In this document: positions 48,515-58,997 of the stretch, piece by piece
Position numbering within the stretch: position 1 is the stretch's first letter
Layout of the letters: each line of letters starts with the position of its first letter
NCBI GenBank assembly: GCA_018334015.1
Contig: JAGXTI010000034.1
Coordinates: 90,101-154,100, forward strand
DNA length: 64,000 nucleotides
Origin: Silanimonas sp.
GTDB lineage: Bacteria; Pseudomonadota; Gammaproteobacteria; Xanthomonadales; Xanthomonadaceae
Direction of reading: 5' to 3'
Made by a program: the position numbers and the translations under genes
Notes under the pieces: model-generated
What the model saw: the letters and a program-made list of their open reading frames with translations, nothing else
The model's database searches: none
What the model was told of the DNA's origin: nothing

Positions 48515-49252
48515 ATGAGTCCTCCGACCGCCCGCGGGAACCTCCCCGACCCGAACGCCGCCGGCCACGACATCGCGGCCCCCGTCCTGACCATCGACGG
48601 GCCCTCCGGCTCCGGCAAGGGTACGGTCTGCCGCATGGTCGCCACGGCACTCGGCTGGCACTACCTCGACTCCGGCGCGCTTTACCGTGCGGTGGGCCTT
48701 GCCGCGGCCTGGGAGCAGATCGATCTTTCCGATGCCGAGGCCGTTGCGGCCTGCGCGGCGCGCACCCTGATCCGCTTCGAGGACAGCGGCGAGGGCGAGC
48801 CGAGGGTGGTGGTCAACGGCAAGGACGCCACCCACCAGTTGCGCATGGAAACCGCCGGCGCAGCCGCCTCGGCGATTGCCGCTCACCCGCAGGTTCGCAG
48901 CGCGTTGACCGATCTTCAGCGCAGTTTTCGCGCTTTTCCCGGCCTGGTGGCCGATGGTCGCGACATGGGTACGGTGATCTTTCCCGATGCGCCCTGCAAG
49001 GTGTTCCTGACCGCCAGTGCCGAGGAGCGCGCCAAGCGCCGGCATAAGCAGTTGAAGGATAAGGGGGTTTCTGTTAATTTCGACAGTCTTCTGCACGAAA
49101 TCACGGCGCGCGATGAACGCGATGCCAGCCGTGCGGTGGCGCCCCTGAAACCCGCAGACGATGCGCTTTTCCTGGATTCCACCGGCCGGTCGATCGGTGA
49201 GGTGGTCCAGCAGGTGCTGGCCATCGTTCCCGTATCGATGCGGCGGTCCTAG
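48515..49252 (+). CDS. cmk: Cytidylate kinase
   Basis: The 245-residue kinase phosphorylates CMP and dCMP. It has the P-loop GPSGSGKGT near residue 29, the [13 protein letters not shown] motif, [20 protein letters not shown] and the [13 protein letters not shown] segment. I chose the ATG at 48515, 13 bases after the aroA stop; it gives a slightly long Pro-rich N-terminus before the conserved [11 protein letters not shown] local AT-rich tract occurs at 49041-49105. It precedes rpsA, the usual partner. Confidence 0.93.
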   Translation: MSPPTARGNLPDPNAAGHDIAAPVLTIDGPSGSGKGTVCRMVATALGWHYLDSGALYRAVGLAAAWEQIDLSDAEAVAACAARTLIRFEDSGEGEPRVVVNGKDATHQLRMETAGAAASAIAAHPQVRSALTDLQRSFRAFPGLVADGRDMGTVIFPDAPCKVFLTASAEERAKRRHKQLKDKGVSVNFDSLLHEITARDERDASRAVAPLKPADDALFLDSTGRSIGEVVQQVLAIVPVSMRRS

Positions 49253-49292
49253 GGCAGAAGAGCCGCCCGCGAGCCATCCGGCCCGCGGATCA

Positions 49293-49324
49293 CCCACGCG
49301 TCGCAAGACGCACCAGCAGGTGGG
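49293..49324 (+). promoter_or_regulatory. Structured element in the rpsA leader
   Basis: A GCGTC-GCAA-GACGC hairpin with a GNRA tetraloop (49298-49311) is enclosed by CCCAC (49293-49297) pairing with GTGGG (49320-49324), leaving an 8-base bulge. It lies 50 bases upstream of the rpsA ATG, whose ribosome-binding site is weak. S1 autoregulates translation through leader structure in E. coli; a similar role here is inference. Confidence 0.4.
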
Positions 49325-49374
49325 CGCGAATCCCGAAACGGGGCGTGGCCCGATGTTCAACCAGAGAAACTCCA

Positions 49375-51060
<1,686 letters not shown>

Positions 51061-51076
51061 TCGCGGGCGTAACGGC

Positions 51077-51096
51077 GGCCCGGGTAAATCCGGGCC
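51077..51096 (+). terminator. Hairpin between rpsA and ihfB, possible attenuator
   Basis: GGCCCGG (51077-51083) and CCGGGCC (51090-51096) form a 7-bp stem with a six-base loop shortly after the rpsA stop. No T-run follows, so it may trim or attenuate the transcript rather than end it. Confidence 0.4.
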
Positions 51097-51128
51097 ACTG
51101 CCCTTGAGTGCGGCCGTCGAAGGGATCG

Positions 51129-51425
51129 ATGACCAAGTCCGAACTGATCGATGCCTTGGCGCAGCGCCAATCGCATCTCAAGCCCGAGGACGTCGAACTG
51201 GCGGTCAAGTCGCTGCTCGACATGATGGCCGATGCTCTGGCGCGCGGGCAGCGCATCGAGGTCCGGGGTTTTGGCAGCTTCTCGCTGCACTTTCGCCCAC
51301 CGCGGATGGGCCGCAACCCCAAGACCGGCGAGTCGGTCGGGCTTCCGGGCAAGTATGTCCCGCATTTCAAGCCGGGCAAGGAACTTCGTGAACGGGTCAA
51401 TCCCGTGGTTCCCGAAGCGGGCTGA
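51129..51425 (+). CDS. ihfB: Integration host factor subunit beta
   Basis: The 98-residue DNA-bending protein of the HU/IHF family starts [17 protein letters not shown] and has the DNA-intercalating arm [24 protein letters not shown]. It pairs with IHF-alpha (not in the window) to bend DNA at specific sites. Its position after rpsA is conserved in gammaproteobacteria. The ATG at 51129 matches the family start; the open frame extends 7 codons upstream. Confidence 0.94.
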   Translation: MTKSELIDALAQRQSHLKPEDVELAVKSLLDMMADALARGQRIEVRGFGSFSLHFRPPRMGRNPKTGESVGLPGKYVPHFKPGKELRERVNPVVPEAG

Positions 51426-51432
51426 GCACCGC

Positions 51433-51438
51433 CATAAT
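51433..51438 (+). promoter_or_regulatory. Candidate -10 box (CATAAT) for lapA
   Basis: CATAAT lies 30 bases upstream of the lapA ATG in the 42-base gap after ihfB. A poor -35 match (TTCCCG, 51409-51414) is 18 bases upstream. An independent promoter for the envelope part of the run is plausible. Confidence 0.35.
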
Positions 51439-51467
51439 CCGCGGTATTCCCCGAACCGCGTGATCCT

Positions 51468-51731
51468 ATGCGTCTGCTCCGCCTCCTCATGGTGCTGGCC
51501 TGTCTGGGCCTCGGGGCCGTCATCGCCGCCCTGAACGGCGAGCCGGTCGTGCTTGATCTGCTCTGGATGGAATGGCGGGCGCCGCTGGGCCTGATGCTGC
51601 TCTTGGTCCTGCTGCTGGGGGCTTTGCTCGGCGGCTCGGCCGTGGTGCTCTCGCGTTGGACCCAGGCCTTGAGGCCGCGTCCTGCTTCGGCCTCGGCCGA
51701 GATCGGCGGCGAGGACGGGAGCCCGCGGTGA
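51468..51731 (+). CDS. lapA: LapA-family inner-membrane protein
   Basis: The 87-residue protein has two hydrophobic helices (LLMVLACLGLGAVIAALNG and LGLMLLLVLLLGALLGGSA) separated by a short loop with VVLDLLWMEWRAP, the DUF1049/LapA layout. LapA works with LapB in balancing lipopolysaccharide synthesis against LpxC proteolysis. Its stop overlaps the lapB GTG start (GTGA), matching the usual lapAB pair. Confidence 0.85.
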   Translation: MRLLRLLMVLACLGLGAVIAALNGEPVVLDLLWMEWRAPLGLMLLLVLLLGALLGGSAVVLSRWTQALRPRPASASAEIGGEDGSPR

Positions 51732-52900
51732 TCAGCTTGGGCTGGCTGCTCGTGCTGCTGCCGCTGGCTGGCACCCTCGGCTGGTTTCTTGGCCGCCGGG
51801 GTGGCGAGCGTCGTGGCGGGGCGCGCGTCAGCCGGCTTTCGGCCACCTATTTCCGCGGCCTCAACTACCTGCTCAACGAGCAGCAGGACAAGGCCATCGA
51901 GCTGTTCTTGCAGATCGCCGCGCGCGACCGCGAGACGCTGGAGACGCAGTTCACCTTGGGCACGCTGTTCCGCCGGCGCGGCGAGGTTGACCGCGCCATC
52001 CGCCTGCACCAGAGCGTGATCTCCCGCCCGGGCCTGTCCGACGAGCAACGCACCCGCGCCATCCTCGCCCTCGGCGAGGACTACATGCGCGCCGGTCTGC
52101 TGGACCGTGCCGAGACCCTGTTCGCCGACCTCGTCAAGATGGGTGCGGCGGCCCCGCAGGCATTGCGCCACCTGATGTCGATCTACCAGGCCGAGCGCGA
52201 CTGGCAGCAGGCCATCGACCATGCCCGGCGCTACGAGGCGGCAACCGCGGAGCCGATGGGCCGTCTGGTGGCGCAGTTCGAATGCGAGTTGGCCGAACGG
52301 GCGCGCATCAAGGGTGATGCCGGCCTGGCTCGCCAGCATCTGGGTCGCGCTTTCGCCGCCGATGCCAACAGCGTGCGTGCCGCCCTGCTGGAAGGTCAGA
52401 TCGAACTGGCCGAGGGCAACGACGCTGCCGCCATCCGCGCCTACGAGCGTGCCGCACGATTGGACCTTGAGTTCCTGCCCGAAGCACTGCCGCCCCTGCT
52501 CGCCGCCTACGATCGCACCGACGACCCGGCGCGGGCCCGGGGTTTCCTGTTGGAGATGGTGGAGCGTTACCCCGGCGTCTCGCCGGCTCTGGCCCTGGCG
52601 CGCCGGCTGGAGCAGGAATCCGGCCCCCGGGTGGCGCTCGATTTCCTGCGCGAGCACCTGCGCCAACGGCCCTCGATCCGTGGCGAGGTCGCACTGATCG
52701 AACTCGCTTTGCGCAGTGACACCGACGACCCGCGTGGTCTGCTGGTGAGCCTGCAGCAGATCAACGAACAACTGATCGTCCGTTCGCCGGGCTACCGCTG
52801 CCAGAGCTGCGGCTTTGGCGCGCGCGCCCACCACTGGCAATGCCCGAGCTGCAAGCAGTGGGCGACGATCAAACCGCTGCCGCACGTGGCCGCCGAGTGA
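51728..52900 (+). CDS. lapB: Lipopolysaccharide assembly protein LapB
   Basis: The 390-residue protein has an N-terminal membrane anchor (about 1-20), many TPR repeats (for example FRGLNYLLNEQQDKAIELFL near residues 44-63) and a C-terminal rubredoxin-like zinc site. That site is built from two CxxC pairs in YRCQSCGFGARAHHWQCPSC. LapB adapts FtsH for degradation of LpxC and so sets LPS output. The GTG start at 51728 overlaps the lapA stop, and the next gene's GTG overlaps its stop. Length matches E. coli LapB (389). Confidence 0.94.
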   Translation: MISLGWLLVLLPLAGTLGWFLGRRGGERRGGARVSRLSATYFRGLNYLLNEQQDKAIELFLQIAARDRETLETQFTLGTLFRRRGEVDRAIRLHQSVISRPGLSDEQRTRAILALGEDYMRAGLLDRAETLFADLVKMGAAAPQALRHLMSIYQAERDWQQAIDHARRYEAATAEPMGRLVAQFECELAERARIKGDAGLARQHLGRAFAADANSVRAALLEGQIELAEGNDAAAIRAYERAARLDLEFLPEALPPLLAAYDRTDDPARARGFLLEMVERYPGVSPALALARRLEQESGPRVALDFLREHLRQRPSIRGEVALIELALRSDTDDPRGLLVSLQQINEQLIVRSPGYRCQSCGFGARAHHWQCPSCKQWATIKPLPHVAAE

Positions 52901-53943
52901 ATCCCGCCGACACCCCGCTTCTGGCCCTGCTGGCGGCGCTGCTGCTGGCGGCAGTCAGTGCCGCTGGTACGGCCGTCTGGTGGCATCGGGCACAGCGGGG
53001 CGGCTGGATGGACCTGCCGGGGCATCGCAGCAACCACAGCCGGCCGACCCCACGCGGCGGCGGGGTCGGCATGCTGGCGACCCTGTTGCTGGCGGCCCTG
53101 CTGTTGCCCTGGCCGCTGGCCCTGCGGCTGGGCTTGACGGCCTCGCTGCTGCTGGTCGGCCTGCTTGGCCTGCTCGACGATTACCGCGGCCTGCGGCCCG
53201 GTTGGAAGCTGCTGGGCCAGGTGCTGGCGGTGCTACCGCTGGCCATCACCTTGGCACCGGGCTTGGCGGATCTGCTACCCGTTGCGGGCATGGTGGCCCT
53301 GCTCTTGTCGGCGGGCCTCGCCGCGTGCGTCCTGTTGTTCTTCGTCAATGCCTGGAACTTCATGGACGGCATCGACGGCATTGCCGCGCTGTCGGCTGCC
53401 ATGCTGGGCCTCGTGGCGCTGCTCGTCGGCAGCGGTGCCCTGGCCTGGTTCGGCCTCGCCCTGGCCGCGGCCTGCGCCGGCTTCCTGCCCTGGAACCTGC
53501 CCCGCGCCCGTCTGTTCATGGGCGACGCCGGCAGCCATGCCCTGGGTCTGGCTGTGGGCGCCCTGCTGCTGCTTGCCTTGCCGGCGACCGGCACCAGCGT
53601 GCCGATTGCGTTTTGGGCCCTGCTGACCGCCAGTCTGCCCTTCGCCATCGACGTGCTGGCCACCCTGGGCCGGCGCACGCTCGATGGTGAACCCTTGGCC
53701 CATGCCCATCGCCGCCACCTCTACCAATTGGCGGTACGGAAGGGCTACAGTCACGCCCGCGTCGCCCTGGCCTATGCCGGGCTCGGCGCGGCACTGGGCT
53801 CGGGAGTGGCCATGATCGGACGCGCACAAGGCGAAGACGCGGCGGGGCTGGCGCTGGCCGCCGCGACCGCGGCGCTGGCACTGGCCTGGAGCCTTCTGCG
53901 TGGCCGTCTGGCCGCCGGTCTCGAGGGCGAGGCCCGGGCATGA
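52897..53943 (+). CDS. WecA/MraY-family glycosyl-1-phosphate transferase
   Basis: The 348-residue membrane protein transfers a sugar-1-phosphate to undecaprenyl phosphate to start polysaccharide synthesis. It has about ten hydrophobic helices and the family motifs: LPGHRSNHSRPTPRGGG near residue 42, LLDDYRGLRPGWKLLGQ near 90, NAWNFMDGIDGIAAL near 150, FMGDAGSHALG near 208 and HAHRRHLYQL. The likely donor is a UDP-N-acetylated sugar. The GTG start overlaps the lapB stop, tying O-antigen or capsule initiation to LPS assembly. Confidence 0.88.
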   Translation: MNPADTPLLALLAALLLAAVSAAGTAVWWHRAQRGGWMDLPGHRSNHSRPTPRGGGVGMLATLLLAALLLPWPLALRLGLTASLLLVGLLGLLDDYRGLRPGWKLLGQVLAVLPLAITLAPGLADLLPVAGMVALLLSAGLAACVLLFFVNAWNFMDGIDGIAALSAAMLGLVALLVGSGALAWFGLALAAACAGFLPWNLPRARLFMGDAGSHALGLAVGALLLLALPATGTSVPIAFWALLTASLPFAIDVLATLGRRTLDGEPLAHAHRRHLYQLAVRKGYSHARVALAYAGLGAALGSGVAMIGRAQGEDAAGLALAAATAALALAWSLLRGRLAAGLEGEARA

Positions 53944-55829
53944 AACAGCGTTTGCCGCTGGGTCGTGTGGCGGTGATCGGCCATGACCTGCTGATGGTCC
54001 TGCTGGCCTGGCTGGGTCTGGTGCTGTTGCGCTACGCCTCGCTCGACCAGCCGTTGCCGGCGCATGGCTTCTTGGCCGAGACCTTCATCGTTGCCGGCCT
54101 GCAATTGTTGGTGTTCTGGCGCATGGGCCTGTACCGCGGGCTCTGGCGTTTCGCCAGCCTGCCCGACCTGAAAAACATCCTCATCAGCAGCCTACTGGGT
54201 GGAGCGCTCATCGCCCTGGTGCTGTTTTTATTCCTCGACCGCGCCGATGGCGTGCCGCGACTGGCCCTGCTGCTTTATCCGCCCACCTTGGTGCTGTTGC
54301 TGGGTGGCCCGCGCCTGCTCTACCGGGCCTGGAAAAATGGCCAGTCCCTGCGCCTCGCCGGAGGGCAGGGCGAACGCCTGCTGGTGCTGGGCGTGGGGCC
54401 GACTGCGGAGAGCCTGATTCGCGATCTGCAACGCAGCGAGCGTTTCCACGTGGTCGGCCTGCTCGACGACGACCAGAGCCTGCAGGGGGCCAAGATCCAG
54501 GGCGTGCCGGTGCTCGGCCGGCTCGACGATCTGGCCGAGATCGCCGAGGAAACCGCCGCCACCCGTGTAGCGATCGCCTTAGGCGGCGAGCAGAGCGAGG
54601 CGTTGGGCCGCATCGCCGCCCAGTGCGAGCGTCTGCGCCTGCGCTTCTGCCGGATGCCGGCCCCGGAGGAGCTGCTGGACGGCCAGACCGTTCATGCTGC
54701 CCTCAAGGACGTTGCCATCGAGGATCTGCTCGGTCGCGACCCGGTGCTGCCGGACTGGCCGGCGATCCGTGCCTCGCTGCAGGGACGGACCGTGCTCATC
54801 ACCGGCGCCGGCGGTTCGATTGGCGCCGAGCTGAGCCGCCAATGCGTGGGACTGGGCGTGGCCCGACTGGTCGTGCTGGAGCGCTCCGAACTGGCCCTGC
54901 ATCAGCTCCAACTCGAATGCCGCGAGCGTTTCCCGAGCGCCGAAGTGGTGTTCCAACTCGGCGATTGCGGCGATGCGACGCTGCTGCGTCGCCTGCTCAA
55001 CCAGTGGCGGCCGGAGGAAGTGTTCCACGCCGCCGCCTACAAGCAGGTGCCGCTGCTGGAGGCCCAGCCGCGTGAGGCGATCCGCAACAACCTGCTTGCC
55101 ACCGACGTGCTGGTGCGCGAATCGGTGGCCGCTGGCGTCGGCACTTTTGTGCTGATTTCGACCGATAAGGCGGTGAACGCGGTCAACATGCTGGGTGCCA
55201 GCAAGCGCCTGGCGGAACTGGCCTGCCAGGCGGCGGTGCAGGGCACCGGCACCCGGCTGGTCACTGTCAGGTTCGGCAATGTGCTGGATTCCGCCGGCAG
55301 CGTGGTGCCGCTGTTCCGCGAGCAGATCCGCCGTGGCGGCCCGGTCACGGTCACCCATCCCGATGTCACGCGCTATTTCATGACCATTCCGGAGGCCTGC
55401 CAGTTGATCCTGCAGGCCACCACCCTGCGCGAGGCCTCGGGCATCTTCACCCTCGACATGGGCCGGCCGGTGCCGATCCGCCTGCTGGCCGAGCAGATGG
55501 TGCGCCTGGCCGGTTTCACGCCCTACCATGAGATTGACATCTGCTACACCGGCCTGCGGCCCGGCGAGAAGCTCCACGAGGAGCTGTTCCATGCCGACGA
55601 AACCTACGTCCAGACCATCCACCCGAAAATCTTCCAGGCCGAACCCCGCGGCGTCGACCTCGACGGCTTCTTGGAGCAGCTGAGGCTGCTGCGCCTGGCC
55701 GTGCAGAGCGACGACGAAGTGAGAATCCGCGAAGTGATCAGTGAAGCCATCCCCGAATTCAAGCCGATCACCGCCCGCACAACCGGTGGCTTCAAGCCGC
55801 AGGTCATCCGTGGCGGGCTGGCCTCGTGA
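53940..55829 (+). CDS. WbpM/FlaA1-type UDP-GlcNAc 4,6-dehydratase, membrane-bound
   Basis: The 629-residue protein has four N-terminal membrane helices, a cytosolic CoA-binding-like Rossmann region with LLVLGVGPTAESLIRDLQ, and a C-terminal SDR domain with TGAGGSIGAELSRQ near residue 290. The active site reads STDKAVNAVNMLGASK, with Met in place of the usual SDR Tyr, as in WbpM-type dehydratases. It should make 4-keto-6-deoxy amino sugars such as precursors of QuiNAc or FucNAc. Its ATG overlaps the preceding stop, and the galU GTG overlaps its own stop. Confidence 0.9.
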   Translation: MKQRLPLGRVAVIGHDLLMVLLAWLGLVLLRYASLDQPLPAHGFLAETFIVAGLQLLVFWRMGLYRGLWRFASLPDLKNILISSLLGGALIALVLFLFLDRADGVPRLALLLYPPTLVLLLGGPRLLYRAWKNGQSLRLAGGQGERLLVLGVGPTAESLIRDLQRSERFHVVGLLDDDQSLQGAKIQGVPVLGRLDDLAEIAEETAATRVAIALGGEQSEALGRIAAQCERLRLRFCRMPAPEELLDGQTVHAALKDVAIEDLLGRDPVLPDWPAIRASLQGRTVLITGAGGSIGAELSRQCVGLGVARLVVLERSELALHQLQLECRERFPSAEVVFQLGDCGDATLLRRLLNQWRPEEVFHAAAYKQVPLLEAQPREAIRNNLLATDVLVRESVAAGVGTFVLISTDKAVNAVNMLGASKRLAELACQAAVQGTGTRLVTVRFGNVLDSAGSVVPLFREQIRRGGPVTVTHPDVTRYFMTIPEACQLILQATTLREASGIFTLDMGRPVPIRLLAEQMVRLAGFTPYHEIDICYTGLRPGEKLHEELFHADETYVQTIHPKIFQAEPRGVDLDGFLEQLRLLRLAVQSDDEVRIREVISEAIPEFKPITARTTGGFKPQVIRGGLAS

Positions 55830-56707
55830 ACGGTCGCGTCCGTTGCGCGGTATTCCCCGTTGCCGGCCTCGGCACGCGCTTTCTTCCGGCCACCAAGACG
55901 GTACCGAAGGAAATGCTGCCGGTGGTCGATCGGCCGCTGATCCAGTACGCCGTCGATGAGGCCATCGAGGCCGGCTGCGACACCCTGGTGTTCGTCACCA
56001 ACCGCTACAAGCACGCCGTCGCCGATTACTTCGACAAGGCCTACGAGCTGGAGCAGAAACTGGAGAAAGCCGGGAAGTTCGAAGCCTTGGCCGAGATCCG
56101 CGATGTGCTGCCACGCCATGTGCGCGCCGTGTTCGTCACCCAGACCGAGGCGCTGGGCCTTGGTCATGCCGTGCTCTGCGCACGGCCAGTGGTGGGCGAG
56201 CAGCCTTTCGCCGTGCTGCTGCCCGATGACCTGATCTGGAACCGTGGCGCCGGGGCGACGAAGCAACTGGTCGACCTCGCAACGCGCGAACAGGCCAGCG
56301 TGATCGCGGTCCAGGACGTACCGATCGAGCAGACGCGCAGCTACGGCATCGTCGCCACTCGCGACTTCACCGGCCGCCATGGCGAGATCAGCGCCATCGT
56401 CGAGAAGCCGCGTCCCGAGGAGGCACCAAGCACCTTGGCGGTCGTGGGCCGCTACGTGCTGCAGCCGCGCATCTTCGAGCTTCTCGAGCGGACGAAACCC
56501 GGCGCCGGCGGCGAGATCCAGCTCACCGACGGCATCGCGGCCCTGCTGGCCGAGCAGAAGACCCTGGCGTATCGCTTCGAAGGCCGGCGCTTTGATTGCG
56601 GCAGCCGCATCGGCCTGATCGAAGCGACGCTGCAATACGCCCTGGATGACGACGGGCTGCGTGACGCGACACGGGACCTGATGCGCCGTGCACTCGCCGA
56701 TGGCTGA
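55826..56707 (+). CDS. galU: UTP-glucose-1-phosphate uridylyltransferase
   Basis: The 293-residue enzyme makes UDP-glucose. It has the nucleotidyl-transferase signature GLGTRFLPATKTVPKEMLP near residue 15, FVTNRYKHAVADYFD, LPDDLIW and VEKPRPEEAPS. The GTG at 55826 overlaps the dehydratase stop, and the length fits the family (about 300). UDP-glucose feeds glycan pathways and, by oxidation, UDP-glucuronate for the epimerase at 32.3 kb. The following gene's ATG overlaps the galU stop region. Confidence 0.94.
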   Translation: MNGRVRCAVFPVAGLGTRFLPATKTVPKEMLPVVDRPLIQYAVDEAIEAGCDTLVFVTNRYKHAVADYFDKAYELEQKLEKAGKFEALAEIRDVLPRHVRAVFVTQTEALGLGHAVLCARPVVGEQPFAVLLPDDLIWNRGAGATKQLVDLATREQASVIAVQDVPIEQTRSYGIVATRDFTGRHGEISAIVEKPRPEEAPSTLAVVGRYVLQPRIFELLERTKPGAGGEIQLTDGIAALLAEQKTLAYRFEGRRFDCGSRIGLIEATLQYALDDDGLRDATRDLMRRALADG

Positions 56708-58001
56708 GGGCGGCGAGCGCCACTACTACCGCGACAGCGCAGGGCCTTGCGTTCCGCGGCCAGCGCTGTCGGGCCCCTGCGCCGCGCGCGTCTGCGTGGT
56801 CGGTGGCGGCTTCGCCGGCCTGAATACCGCGGTGGGTCTGGTCGAGCGCGGCGAGCCCGACGTCGTCGTGCTGGAGTCGGAGGCGGTCGGCCACGGTGCC
56901 TCGGGGCGCAACGGCGGCTTCGTGTTCGCCGGCTATTCGCGCGGCGAGGCGGCGCTGCTCGCGAACCTCGGGCCAGCGCGTGCGAAGGCGATGTACCAGC
57001 GTACCCGCGATGCCGTCGCCCTGATCCGCGCCCGCACTGAGCGTCTCGGCATCGACTGTGACCGCGTCGATGGCGGCGTGCTCTGGGCGAACTGGTTCCG
57101 CGACCCCGCCGTGCTGTCATCGCGGCAGCGCTTGTTGCGTGAGCATTTCGATGCCGAATGGCGGCCGGTGTCCCGCGACGCGCTCGCAGCGGAGCTGAAG
57201 ACCGCGCGCTACAGCGGGGCGCTGTTCGAGCCCCAGGCCTTCCACTTCCACCCGTTGAAATACGCCCGCGGCCTGGCGGCCGCCATCGAGCGCGGCGGCG
57301 GGCGGGTGCACGAGCACAGTCCCGTGGCCGCGATCCGCCGCGAGGGTCGCGGTTGGCGGGTCGAAACCGCCGCGGGCTCCGTCCAGGCCGAACATCTGGT
57401 GCTCGCCTGCGGCGGTTATCTCGCTGGCCTGGTGCCGAAGGTCGATGCCGCGGTATTGCCGATCGCCACCTACGCGCTGGTGACCGAACCGTTGGGCGCA
57501 CGCGCGGCCGAGGTGATGGCCACGCAGGCCGCGGTCTATGACACCCGCTTCGCCTTCGACTACTACCGAATGCTGCCCGACACGCGGTTGCTGTGGGGCG
57601 GGCGGATTTCGGTGCGCGAGCGTGCGGCGCTCGAAGTCGAGCGTCTGCTGCGCCGCGACCTGCTGCGGGTCTTCCCGCAACTCGATGGCGTGCGGGTGGA
57701 TTACGCCTGGTCGGGCCTGATGAGCTACGCCCGCCACCAGATGCCGCAGATCGGGCCGATCGAGCCGGGGCTGTGGGTGGCGCAGGCCTTCGGCGGCCAC
57801 GGGCTGGCCCCGACCACCGTCGCCGGCGAGGTGCTGGCGGCGGCGATCACCGAGGGCGATCCGGCCTGGCGCGAGTACGAACGCTACGGGCTGGTGTCGG
57901 CGATGAAGCCGTTCGGATTCGCCGGCGCGCAGGCGACCTACTGGTGGCTGCAGGCCAGGGACGCTTGGAAGGACTGGCGCGAGGGCGGGGTAGGGCGCTG
58001 A
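56700..58001 (+). CDS. DAO-family FAD-dependent oxidoreductase (PuuB-like)
   Basis: The 433-residue protein has the FAD-binding VCVVGGGFAGLNTAVGL near residue 34, GHGASGRNGGFVFAGYS and a C-terminal QAFGGHGLAPTT segment. It looks like the gamma-glutamylputrescine oxidase or glycine/D-amino acid oxidase group. It may act on an amine from polyamine breakdown, but no puu genes are next to it. I used the ATG at 56700 (ATGGCTGA, overlapping the galU stop) rather than the GTG at 56688. No ribosome-binding site is clear. It is the last gene of the GC-rich block. Confidence 0.83.
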   Translation: MAEGGERHYYRDSAGPCVPRPALSGPCAARVCVVGGGFAGLNTAVGLVERGEPDVVVLESEAVGHGASGRNGGFVFAGYSRGEAALLANLGPARAKAMYQRTRDAVALIRARTERLGIDCDRVDGGVLWANWFRDPAVLSSRQRLLREHFDAEWRPVSRDALAAELKTARYSGALFEPQAFHFHPLKYARGLAAAIERGGGRVHEHSPVAAIRREGRGWRVETAAGSVQAEHLVLACGGYLAGLVPKVDAAVLPIATYALVTEPLGARAAEVMATQAAVYDTRFAFDYYRMLPDTRLLWGGRISVRERAALEVERLLRRDLLRVFPQLDGVRVDYAWSGLMSYARHQMPQIGPIEPGLWVAQAFGGHGLAPTTVAGEVLAAAITEGDPAWREYERYGLVSAMKPFGFAGAQATYWWLQARDAWKDWREGGVGR

Positions 58002-58058
58002 TCAGGCGGTTGAGCGAGGCACCTTTCAGCGAGACCGAGAAACGCCGCCGAAACTCCG

Positions 58059-58997
58059 CTAGATCGGTGCGGTGGCCGTCTCCGTGCGGATGCGCAGCGT
58101 GCCGTCCGACTGGCAGATCTCGCCCTTCACGCGACGCGTTCGCTCGTAGGCGAGCATTTGATCGGTGACCGCCACGCAATAAAGATTGGGATAGGGCCGC
58201 TCGTGATTGATTTCACGGCAGAACTCGGCCGAGCCATATCCGGGCGGCGCTTCGACTCCCGTCACGCCGAAGCGCGCCATGTCGACGACGCTGAGCGTGA
58301 AGTCGCCAAAGAATCGCGGCTCCTGCCCGACGCGGGCGATGTAGTCATCGACGCCGATGTCGCGAAAGAACTCCAGGTCGGCAACCTGTGCCCGCGCTCG
58401 ACCGGTGTCAGCCCTGCGTGCTGCGACCTCCTCTGGCGGCATGGGAATGTTGTCAAACGACGAGACCGTCCGCCCGCATTGATCGAACTCACGCAAGTTC
58501 TTCTGCGAAGAGTTCCCGTGCCAAACGACAACGGCGCCCTCCGCAATGGTCCGCCGTGCACCCGCCGTAAAAACGTAGTTGGCACAGCTTGAATAGCAGT
58601 ACTGATCGACCACGACAGCGAGTCTGTGCTGGTGCACGAGTTTGCCCATTCGATGTCCCGCGGGTACGCCGCCGCCACCCGAACGAATATGCAGCTCTGT
58701 CGTCGGCGCTACGGCGATTGCAGCTTCCAACGCGTCGACCGCCTGATGAGAGATGCCCCCTGAAAAATAAATGGCAGAGCCGTTTCGCTCAATTGTCGGA
58801 GGCATGCTCCCCGAGGCGGCATCTTCTGCTTCGCGCATGAGTCGCTCGAACTCCTCTGGTCCTACCAACTTGAGGAATTCCTCATGCGTCACGTACTCGA
58901 CCTGTTGCTCCTCTTTTTCGCCTGCGCTGACGGCGCCGATAAGCAACAAGATGAAAGCGATGAGCGCAACCGGTGCGAGGAGCGTACCTGTGGCCAC
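58059..58997 (-). CDS. Membrane-anchored ClpP-fold protein (COG3904-like)
   Basis: The 312-residue protein has an N-terminal hydrophobic segment (LLAPVALIAFILLLIGAVSA), then a ClpP/crotonase-like domain. Visible pieces are AIYFSGGIS, LHIRSGGGGVPAGHRMG, VVVDQYCYSSCANYVF with the probable nucleophile serine beside a cysteine pair, and AEGAVVVWHG with a possible catalytic His. The layout fits predicted exported ClpP-like proteins; activity is unproven. The GTG start is preceded by GGAG. Codon use and GC content are clearly lower than in the genes to its left, which suggests acquisition by transfer. Confidence 0.7.
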   Translation of the reverse strand: MATGTLLAPVALIAFILLLIGAVSAGEKEEQQVEYVTHEEFLKLVGPEEFERLMREAEDAASGSMPPTIERNGSAIYFSGGISHQAVDALEAAIAVAPTTELHIRSGGGGVPAGHRMGKLVHQHRLAVVVDQYCYSSCANYVFTAGARRTIAEGAVVVWHGNSSQKNLREFDQCGRTVSSFDNIPMPPEEVAARRADTGRARAQVADLEFFRDIGVDDYIARVGQEPRFFGDFTLSVVDMARFGVTGVEAPPGYGSAEFCREINHERPYPNLYCVAVTDQMLAYERTRRVKGEICQSDGTLRIRTETATAPI

